This document shows, in pieces, positions 5,137 to 10,822 of a stretch of 10,822 nucleotides of DNA. The notes under the pieces were generated by a model. The model was given only the letters and a program-made list of their open reading frames with translations. It did not search any database and had not been told where the DNA came from. Where the stretch lies: contig JAZNBZ010000105.1 of NCBI GenBank assembly GCA_045587285.1, positions 1-10,822 of the forward strand, in the 5' to 3' direction. Each line of letters begins with the position of its first letter. Position 1 is the first letter of the stretch. The position numbers and the translations under genes are program-made. This DNA comes from Flemingiibacterium sp045587285. GTDB taxonomy: Bacteria > Bacillota > Clostridia > Oscillospirales > CAG-272.

Positions 5137-8100
5137 CTACTTCGCCTCTGCCGCAAGGTAATGCTTCAGCACCTCGCACACGTCATAAAGCGGACGCGTG
5201 CCTTTTATCTTGTAGTCAACGCTCACTCTTCCCGACATACGGAAGGTGAGACTCACGTTCGCATCAGCCGCCGCCTTCGCCCACCGCATCGCGTCAAGAC
5301 TCTCGGGGAGAATGGAGATGGTTTCGCCGTGATGCTCGATCTTGGGTATACGCGCCTTGCTGCAAAGCGCACGCGCGAGAGAAACGTACATAAGTGTGTC
5401 CGCCGCGCGCGGTATATCTCCGAAGCGGTCGAGCAGCTCGTCCGCGAGGTCGTCAAGGTCCTCGGCGCACTCGATATGCGCGATCTTCTTGTAAATATCC
5501 ATTCGCTGTGACTCGCTCTTTATATATCGCTCGGGCAGGTACGCGTCAAGCGACACGTCTATCTTCGATTCGTATTTCGGAGCGGGCGCGATACCCTTTT
5601 CCTCGAGTACAGCCTCGCTTAGTATCTTCACGTAGAGGTCGTAGCCGACGGAGTCGAGCTGACCGTGCTGCTCGGCGCCGAGAAGATTTCCCGCGCCGCG
5701 TATCTCAAGGTCGCGGAGCGCTATCTTAAAGCCCGAGCCGAACTCGGTGTACTCGCGCATCGCGGAAAGACGCTTCTGCGCTATCTCGGTAAGCGACTTA
5801 TACGGCTGATACGTAAAGTACGCGTAAGCGCGGCGCGAGGAACGACCGACGCGTCCGCGTATCTGATGAAGCTGGGAAAGGCCAAGTCTGTCCGCGTGGT
5901 CGATAATAAGCGTGTTCGCGTTCGGCACGTCAACGCCCGACTCGATTATCGTCGTTGACACTAAAATGTCGATCTCGCCCGTCACCATACCGCGCCAGAT
6001 GTCGGAAAGCGTTTCCTTGTCCATCTGTCCGTGCGCGACGGCAATTCGCGCGTCGGGCACGCTTTTCTGTATGCGAAGCGCCACGCCGTCGATATCATCG
6101 ACGCTGTTGTGTAAAAAGAACACCTGACCGCCTCGGCGAAGCTCCTTCTTTATCGCCTCGGTGATGATAAGCTCGTCGTATTCCATAACGAACGTCTGAA
6201 CGGGGAAACGGTCGCCCGGCGCCTCGTCGAGCACCGACATATCTCGTATACCGCTCATCGCCATATTAAGCGTACGCGGTATCGGCGTTGCGGTGAGTGT
6301 GAGCACGTCCACGTTGCCTGCTATTTGCTTTAATTTTTCCTTGTGGGCAACGCCGAAACGCTGCTCCTCGTCGATTATAACGAGTCCGAGATCGCGGAAC
6401 TGCACATCCTTTGAAACGAGTCTATGTGTGCCGACGATGATGTCAACGTCGCCTCGGCGGAGTCGGCGGAGCGTTTCCTGCTGTTGCTTTGGCGTGCGGA
6501 AGCGCGAGAGCATATCGACGGTTATCGGAAATCCGCGCATACGCGAAAGTATCGTCTGATAATGCTGCATCGCGAGTATGGTCGTCGGAACGAGGATCGC
6601 CACCTGCTTGCCCGACATTACCGCCTTAAAAGCGGCACGGAGCGCGACCTCGGTCTTACCGAATCCAACGTCGCCGCAAAGCAGTCTGTCCATCGGAACG
6701 CTCGACTCCATATCGCGCTTTATTTCCTCGATCGACTGGATCTGTCCGTCGGTCTCCTCATATTCAAACGCCGCCTCGAAGTCGCGCTGAAAGTCCTCGT
6801 CGGGCGCGAAGGCAAAGCCTTCTCTTCTCTGACGCTCGGCGTAAAGCTTGATAAGCTCCTTCGCCATATCCTTTGCGGCGTTTTTCGCCTTCGTTTTGGC
6901 GCGCACCCATTCAGCACCGCCCATTTTTGAAAGCTTCACACCGCCGCCCTCGGTTCTCGCGCCGATGTACTTCGACACCATATCGAGCTGGTCGGTGGGC
7001 AGGTATAGCAGGTCACTGCCTGCATACTGTATCTTAATATAGTCCTTCGTTACGCCCACGACGGTTAACTGCTCGATGCCCATATACATACCGATGCCGT
7101 GGTTTGCGTGTACGACGAAGTCGCCGACGGCGAGGTCGTTGTAGGAGAGTATTTTCTCCTGCGAGGAGCGCGAATGCTTTGCGCGTCTGCCGTGCGAGAG
7201 GATAGTGCGCGAGTAGGAGTTGGGGTTCTGGTACGTTGAGAGCAGCGCAAAGCGCGTAGCCGTTAATTCAAAGCCTGCGAGGTTGAAGCCCGATAAAACG
7301 AGCACGACACCCTCGGGAAGCGTCAAAATACCGTACGAGCCGTTACCGATGCCCGTTAATGCCTGAAGTCCGTTTTCGTTAAGTGTTGCCGCGGTATTTT
7401 TCGCCGCGGTTTCGTTTTCGCATAGCACGACGCAACGGAATTTGCTCGCCGCGTAGTCGCGCAGGTCCTCCAAAAGAAGCTCCATATTGTCGGCGTACGA
7501 CACGGTCTGCTTAGTGCGGAACGCATACATACCCGAGAGCTTGCGTCCCGATACGTTAGCGGCAAAGGTGTCGCAAAGAAGCGCGCCGTTCTTGTCGAGA
7601 AACGCCTCGAAAAAGTCCGCGTGGCGCGAATATTCGGCGTAGCGCGCGGAAATCTCGCACTTTTCAAGCAATGCTTCAACCTCGCTCGCGATATGGAAAT
7701 CGTACGCCTTCATTCGGTCGGCACACGCACGCTCGTCCTGCACGAAAACAAGCGGATATTTAAGACCGCACCCCTCAGCGGCGTGGGCCGCGTAGTCGGC
7801 GAGCGTGGTTTTATTCTCGTAAACGAGGGAGATATATTTGTCAACGAAATTAAGCTCCGTACCGCCCGTGATAGCCTCGACCTCGGCACCAAGCTCGTTC
7901 TTAACTCGCTCGTCCGTCGCCTTTTTGAGGCGTTCAAGAGCCGCCTTGCGGATAGCGTCGCGCGTGTCCGCCGTCGTAACTATCTCGCGCGCGGGAGTGA
8001 TGATTATTTTCTCCAAATTCTCGATATTTCGCTGCGTCATAATATCGAAGTAGCCCATTCGGTCTATCTCGGTGTCGAAAAGTTCAACACGCACGGGATA

Positions 8101-8721
8101 CTCCGAATACGGCGGAAAGACGTCGATAATTCCGCCGCGCACCGCGTACTGCCCCACGCCGTCAACAAGGTCGGTGCGCGAAAATCCGCTTGCTTCGAGG
8201 CGCGACACGAGCACGTCAAGCTCGAGTACGGTATCTCGGTCGAGCACAATCGTATTTTCGCGGAGCACGTCTATGGGCATCGTAAACTGCATCGCCGCGT
8301 CGGGCGTTGCTATAACGCAGTCGTACACCGTTTCGCCGTCGTGTGCGCCGATGTATGCGGCGAGTGCGCGAAGGCGCTCGTGCTCGTACTCACGCGAGGC
8401 GGTGATGTTGTGGAACACGAAATCGCGAAGCGGAAAATTGAGCGCGCGAAGCCCGAGCTCGGACAGCGCGTTATAAAGCCGCAGTCCGTCCTTTTCGTCG
8501 GAAACGAGCAGAAGCGCAGGAAGTCCGAATTTCTCGCGTATACGGCGGATAACGGCGGCGTAAAACACCGCACGCGCGCCGTCAGACAGACCGCTTATCT
8601 GCATCGGGTGCGCCGCCTCAAGACGGCGCGAGACGATGCTTTTTACGATTTGATCGTATTCTTTTTCGAGTAGTATAGACTCGGCGATGATATTCGCCGC
8701 TGAATTTGCAAAATCGGTCAT
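5137..8721 (-). CDS. mfd: Mfd, transcription-repair coupling factor
   Basis: Mfd is a DNA translocase that removes RNA polymerase stalled at lesions and recruits UvrA for nucleotide excision repair. The 1194-residue protein is near the family norm (about 1150-1180). Visible regions: UvrB-homology N-terminus (about 1-400), RNA polymerase interacting CarD-like domain starting at YNDLAVGDFVVHANHGIG (about 527-544), helicase motifs Walker A GDVGFGKTE (683-691), IDEEQRFG (783-790), TATPIPR (810-816), ESGVDVPN (927-934) and QIRGRVGRS (953-961), then the TRCF C-terminal domain (about 1055-1155). The start at 8721 is chosen because GAAAGGA (8734-8728) lies 6 nt upstream; an in-frame ATG at 8763 would add 14 residues and has no comparable site. 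It lies 170 nt downstream of pth, the usual Bacillota order, with repeat R4 in between. Confidence 0.97.
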   Translation of the reverse strand: MTDFANSAANIIAESILLEKEYDQIVKSIVSRRLEAAHPMQISGLSDGARAVFYAAVIRRIREKFGLPALLLVSDEKDGLRLYNALSELGLRALNFPLRDFVFHNITASREYEHERLRALAAYIGAHDGETVYDCVIATPDAAMQFTMPIDVLRENTIVLDRDTVLELDVLVSRLEASGFSRTDLVDGVGQYAVRGGIIDVFPPYSEYPVRVELFDTEIDRMGYFDIMTQRNIENLEKIIITPAREIVTTADTRDAIRKAALERLKKATDERVKNELGAEVEAITGGTELNFVDKYISLVYENKTTLADYAAHAAEGCGLKYPLVFVQDERACADRMKAYDFHIASEVEALLEKCEISARYAEYSRHADFFEAFLDKNGALLCDTFAANVSGRKLSGMYAFRTKQTVSYADNMELLLEDLRDYAASKFRCVVLCENETAAKNTAATLNENGLQALTGIGNGSYGILTLPEGVVLVLSGFNLAGFELTATRFALLSTYQNPNSYSRTILSHGRRAKHSRSSQEKILSYNDLAVGDFVVHANHGIGMYMGIEQLTVVGVTKDYIKIQYAGSDLLYLPTDQLDMVSKYIGARTEGGGVKLSKMGGAEWVRAKTKAKNAAKDMAKELIKLYAERQRREGFAFAPDEDFQRDFEAAFEYEETDGQIQSIEEIKRDMESSVPMDRLLCGDVGFGKTEVALRAAFKAVMSGKQVAILVPTTILAMQHYQTILSRMRGFPITVDMLSRFRTPKQQQETLRRLRRGDVDIIVGTHRLVSKDVQFRDLGLVIIDEEQRFGVAHKEKLKQIAGNVDVLTLTATPIPRTLNMAMSGIRDMSVLDEAPGDRFPVQTFVMEYDELIITEAIKKELRRGGQVFFLHNSVDDIDGVALRIQKSVPDARIAVAHGQMDKETLSDIWRGMVTGEIDILVSTTIIESGVDVPNANTLIIDHADRLGLSQLHQIRGRVGRSSRRAYAYFTYQPYKSLTEIAQKRLSAMREYTEFGSGFKIALRDLEIRGAGNLLGAEQHGQLDSVGYDLYVKILSEAVLEEKGIAPAPKYESKIDVSLDAYLPERYIKSESQRMDIYKKIAHIECAEDLDDLADELLDRFGDIPRAADTLMYVSLARALCSKARIPKIEHHGETISILPESLDAMRWAKAAADANVSLTFRMSGRVSVDYKIKGTRPLYDVCEVLKHYLAAEAK

Positions 8722-8769
8722 AGATTGTCCTTTCACAAAAAGGTAGAGTCTGCTTGTGTGCATCCTTTA

Positions 8770-8880
8770 AAGGCTCTCCCTTTGGAAGAGCTGTCGGCAC
8801 AGCCGACTGAGAGGGCATTAAGCGCATCACCCTCTCCGTCACGCCATTCGGCGTGCCACCTCTCCCACAGGGCGAGGCTC
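8770..8880 (+). repeat. Palindromic intergenic repeat R4
   Basis: GGCTCTCCC-tttgga-AGAGCTGTC, the hairpin GTCGGC-aca-GCCGAC, TGAGAGGG; then CCCTCTCCGTCA, the hairpin CACGCC-attc-GGCGTG and CCACCTCTCCC..GGCGAGGCTC. It sits wholly between the pth stop and the mfd start. Since these genes are normally co-transcribed, the repeat should be present in the mRNA and fold there. No U-run follows it on the minus strand, so it need not stop transcription. Confidence 0.75.
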
Positions 8881-8891
8881 CATAAGACGGC

Positions 8892-9518
8892 TCAGTTGAA
8901 TTTTGACATCGCCTTGTCGGTGTCACCGGCAAGCATCATCTCGAGTGCCTCGGCGGCACTACCCATTGTAGCAAATAATGCCTCGCGGTCATCACCGCCA
9001 ATCTCGGAAACCACCCAATCCGCAAGGTCATAATCGGGGTGTGGCTTCGCTCCCACACCCATACGGATACGTGGGAACCCATCGGTAGCAAGAAGTTTGA
9101 TTATCGAGCGAAGTCCACGCTGTCCGCCGTCACTTCCCTTTTTGCGTATACGCATCTTGCCGGGCGCGAGATTGATGTCGTCGCAAATGACGATAATGTT
9201 CTCGGGCGCGATCTTATAAAAATCCGCCGCCTCGCGTACCGCCTCGCCCGACAGGTTCATATACGTCTGCGGCTTCATTATAAGTACACGCTTACCGCCT
9301 ATCCTCGCCTCGCCGACGAGCGCCTTGAACTTGGCGCGGTCAACCTTCACTCCGAGCTTTTCCGATAAGTAATCTACCGTCAAAAATCCCGCGTTATGCC
9401 GCGTGAAAAGGTACTCCTTGCCGGGATTTCCGAGTCCGACGACGAGGTGCGTTATCGGCTCGTTAGAGGTAGATGAGGACTTCTCTATTTTCTTAAAAAG
9501 GTCGAATATATCTGCCAT
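8892..9518 (-). CDS. pth: Pth, peptidyl-tRNA hydrolase
   Basis: Pth hydrolyses the ester bond of peptidyl-tRNA released from ribosomes and recycles tRNA. The protein has 208 residues: an N-terminal extension of about 22 residues, then the core. Active-site elements: GLGNPG (28-33, with Asn31), TRHNAGF (39-45, catalytic His41), KPQTYMNLSG (82-91, Asn88) and DDINLAPGK (113-121, Asp113). The loop usually written GGHNG is GGQRG here (131-135), so the tRNA-contacting His-Asn pair is Gln-Arg; all catalytic residues are intact. The start is ATG at 9518 with GAAAGGA (9533-9527) 8 nt upstream; an upstream in-frame start at 9542 has no good site. It has its own promoter at 9594-9622 and probably drives mfd too. 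Confidence 0.95.
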   Translation of the reverse strand: MADIFDLFKKIEKSSSTSNEPITHLVVGLGNPGKEYLFTRHNAGFLTVDYLSEKLGVKVDRAKFKALVGEARIGGKRVLIMKPQTYMNLSGEAVREAADFYKIAPENIIVICDDINLAPGKMRIRKKGSDGGQRGLRSIIKLLATDGFPRIRMGVGAKPHPDYDLADWVVSEIGGDDREALFATMGSAAEALEMMLAGDTDKAMSKFN

Positions 9519-9545
9519 TTTGACGTTCCTTTCAAAGCACAAATC

Positions 9546-9572
9546 GACGGGTGGGGACTTGCCCCTCCCGTC
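9546..9572 (-). promoter_or_regulatory. Stem-loop in the pth leader
   Basis: GACGGG-T-GGGG (9546-9556) pairs with CCCC-T-CCCGTC (9562-9572) around a 5-nt loop, ten base pairs with one T-T mismatch. It lies between the predicted transcription start (about 9587) and the pth ribosome binding site, so it would form near the 5' end of the mRNA. There is no U-run after it. It may stabilise the transcript, serve as a control site, or be another short palindromic repeat. Confidence 0.6.
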
Positions 9573-9593
9573 TGTTTGCGTATTTATAGTATT

Positions 9594-9622
9594 ATTTTAC
9601 CACATTTTTTCGCGTTTTGCAA
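9594..9622 (-). promoter_or_regulatory. Sigma-A-type promoter of pth(-mfd)
   Basis: Minus-strand -35 TTGCAA (9622-9617), a 17-bp spacer (9616-9600), and -10 TAAAAT (9599-9594). Each box has one or two mismatches to consensus. It predicts a start near 9587 and a leader of about 70 nt to the pth ATG. Confidence 0.7.
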
Positions 9623-9658
9623 GTATCCTGAGAAACTTTCGCACGACGTTTTTCGCCC

Positions 9659-10432
9659 TTACGGACGGCGAAGCGTAACCGTTTCAAGCGGCGTGATGCC
9701 AACTCGTGCGGCGAACGCCTCCGCCTTTGCGATATTTTCCGGAAGTCCGGTCTTTACCGGCGCGTGTGCGTCACAGCCGAAAATAAAGTCACAGCCGACC
9801 TCCCTCGCTATCTTAAAGAAGCGGTCCGAGGGATAGTGGCGTCCCTCGTCAAGACCGAGAATATTTATTTCAAGCGGTATGCCGAGTGCCTTCGCGCCCT
9901 CGCAAAGCCGCTTGGTTTCGGCGATATAGTGCGCCTCGTCCTCGCCCTCGAAGCGGAACACGTCGGGGTGGGCGATGTACGTGAACTTGCCCGTGCCGAT
10001 AGCCGCGAGGACTTGGTTGACGTACTCGGTAAGCTTTTCGTTATCGTAATAGCGAGCGGTGGAGTTTTCCTTCGTGTCGTATTCGTTGCCGATATAATGC
10101 TGACCGAGCAGAAAATACTCGATGCCGTACGGCTTTATAAATTCGACGAGCTTGTCAAAGCACTCGGGATAATACTCGACCTCAAGTCCGACGCGTATCT
10201 CGATATCGTTTTTGTACTCGTCGCGAAGGTCGCCGAGCGTGCGCACGTACCCCTCGAGCTGGTCGGGGTACATACGGAAATGCGAGTAGAAATCCGTCGG
10301 GAAGAACTGCGGCGCGTGGTCGGCAAAGCCGAGAATTTTGAGCCCGTTTTTTATAGCCTCTTCGACGTATTCGCGCTCCGTGCCGCTCGCGTGGCGGCAT
10401 AGCGCGGTATGGGTGTGGTAGTTTGCGATCAT
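9659..10432 (-). CDS. hisJ: PHP-family histidinol phosphatase (HisJ-type)
   Basis: HisJ-type enzymes remove phosphate from histidinol phosphate in histidine synthesis using a metal site in a PHP (polymerase and histidinol phosphatase) barrel. The 257-residue protein has the full ligand set in the expected order: HTH (6-8), a possible ligand His14, ADH (37-39), Glu84 in GLEVEYYPE, GQHYIG (110-115, His112), AHPD (154-157, His155) and CDAH (220-223, Asp221 and His223). The length fits the family. The start is ATG with GAGG (10444-10441) 8 nt upstream, behind a strong promoter. No other his gene is in the window, so a different phosphoester substrate cannot be excluded; the PHP fold itself is clear. 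Confidence 0.82.
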   Translation of the reverse strand: MIANYHTHTALCRHASGTEREYVEEAIKNGLKILGFADHAPQFFPTDFYSHFRMYPDQLEGYVRTLGDLRDEYKNDIEIRVGLEVEYYPECFDKLVEFIKPYGIEYFLLGQHYIGNEYDTKENSTARYYDNEKLTEYVNQVLAAIGTGKFTYIAHPDVFRFEGEDEAHYIAETKRLCEGAKALGIPLEINILGLDEGRHYPSDRFFKIAREVGCDFIFGCDAHAPVKTGLPENIAKAEAFAARVGITPLETVTLRRP

Positions 10433-10453
10433 CGTGTATACCTCGCTTTGGGT

Positions 10454-10492
10454 TTATACTATTAGTATAACACAAGTTCGCGGGATTGTAAA
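10454..10492 (-). promoter_or_regulatory. Sigma-A-type promoter of hisJ with an overlapping palindrome
   Basis: Minus-strand -35 TTTACA (10492-10487), a 17-bp spacer, and -10 TATACT (10469-10464), an excellent match. A perfect inverted repeat TTATACT-att-AGTATAA (10454-10470) covers the -10 box and the expected start site, where a repressor could bind. The palindrome may also be a by-product of the AT-rich -10 region. Confidence 0.75.
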
Positions 10493-10527
10493 TAGGCGAA
10501 TATGTTTTTTCGCACTATTTATGTGTA

Positions 10528-10699
10528 ATCCTCGCGCGCCTTGCGCGCTCGGGGAGACGCAAGGGGATGGACAACCGGCTCAGGCGCCGCCGGTTTTCCA
10601 CCCCCTTGTACCCCCGTTTTCCGTGGCTTACGCCGCCTAAAAGAAGGCGGCGTCTTAAAAGGGTGGCTTTGCGTGCGCGACGGTGCGCGATTCTAAGGC
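10528..10699 (+). repeat. Structured GC-rich repeat, copy C
   Basis: GC hairpin GCGCGC-CTT-GCGCGC (10534-10548), TCGGGGAGACG, then a stem in which CAAGGGG (10560-10566) pairs with CCCCTTG (10602-10608). The stem continues inward with only two mismatches to AACCGGC/GCCGGTT, capped by the loop TCAGGCGCC (10580-10588). A second hairpin CGCCGCCT/AGGCGGCG (about 10631-10652) and the tail AAAAGGGTGGCTTTGCG follow. It is nearly identical to copy B in the opposite orientation. It starts upstream of the hisJ promoter and runs away from the gene. Confidence 0.75.
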
Positions 10700-10736
10700 T
10701 AAGGGCGGTGCGGCACGATATCGCCGTACCATCTCC

Positions 10737-10768
10737 GTAGGGGGCGGCGTCCTCGACGCCCCGCTTAC
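10737..10768. repeat. GTAGGGGCG-type short palindromic repeat, copy E2
   Basis: GTAGGGGGC, then GGCGT (10746-10750) paired with ACGCC (10756-10760), then CCGC. It has the same frame as 1-30 with a different inner stem. It is followed after a few bases by repeat copy D. Confidence 0.45.
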
Positions 10769-10822
10769 GAACGCGTACCTCTCGCATTGTCCTCACGCGC
10801 CTTTGGCGCGCTCGGGGAGGAC
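10769..10822 (+). repeat. Structured GC-rich repeat, copy D (cut by window end)
   Basis: GAACGCGTACCTCTCGCATTG leads into GTCCTC, then the hairpin CGCGCC-TTT-GGCGCG (10796-10810) and CTCGGGGAGGAC at the window edge. The head matches the equivalent part of copies A and B. The hairpin stem differs from copies A-C by paired changes that keep it complementary. The long stem-loop expected next lies outside the window. Confidence 0.65.

Noticed and set aside
7621..8673. A 350-residue plus-strand open frame inside mfd
   Set aside because: It is antisense to the clear Mfd N-terminal domain in a GC-rich gene; its composition is that of a shadow frame and it matches no family I know.
8722..8763. The longer mfd start at 8763
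   Set aside because: It would bypass the good GAAAGGA site before 8721 and add 14 residues reading out of the leader near R4.
10515..10796. A 93-residue minus-strand frame in copy C resembling the frame at 260-487
   Set aside because: Both are translations of the structured repeat in different contexts; the DNA folding signal explains the conservation better than a protein.

Overview
The window looks like chromosomal DNA from a fairly GC-rich member of the Clostridia (Bacillota), most likely a gut-type Oscillospirales/Christensenellales relative. This is inferred from the pth-mfd gene order, a Clostridia-type response regulator and multi-pass VanS-like kinase, GAAAGGA/AGGAGG ribosome binding sites, and many palindromic intergenic repeats. 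No phage, conjugation, IS transposase, CRISPR or secretion genes are visible.

Layout. 1-581: gene-free and rich in hairpins, with two copies (A and B, opposite orientations) of a structured repeat. 582-1256 (+): trmO, a tRNA t6A37 methyltransferase, followed by a palindromic repeat (R1) whose last hairpin is a good terminator. 1554-1762: convergent intergenic region holding the kinase operon terminator, an AT-rich tract, four 12-bp tandem repeats and four tandem TTTTCCACA (DnaA-box-like) sites. 1770-4607 (-): a two-component operon, response regulator then sensor kinase, preceded by TTAAGA direct repeats. 4608-5136: gene-free, with repeats R2 and R3 and two copies of a GCGAAGCAG hairpin. 5137-8721 (-): mfd, transcription-repair coupling factor. 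8770-8880: repeat R4. 8892-9518 (-): pth, peptidyl-tRNA hydrolase, with its own promoter and a leader hairpin. 9659-10432 (-): PHP-family histidinol phosphatase with its own promoter. 10433-10822: gene-free, with repeat copies C (complete) and D (cut by the window edge).

The genes are mostly housekeeping: tRNA modification and recycling (trmO, pth), transcription-coupled repair (mfd) and histidine synthesis (hisJ-like), plus one envelope-facing two-component system with unknown signal. The unusual content is intergenic. One repeat family keeps a 9-nt loop (TCAGRCGCC) on top of about 20-bp stems whose sequence is completely different between copies yet stays paired. A second family (R1-R4) likewise keeps a fixed frame around variable self-complementary hairpins. 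The DnaA-box-like array beside an AT-rich tract is the other notable signal, although convergent transcription argues against a standard oriC.
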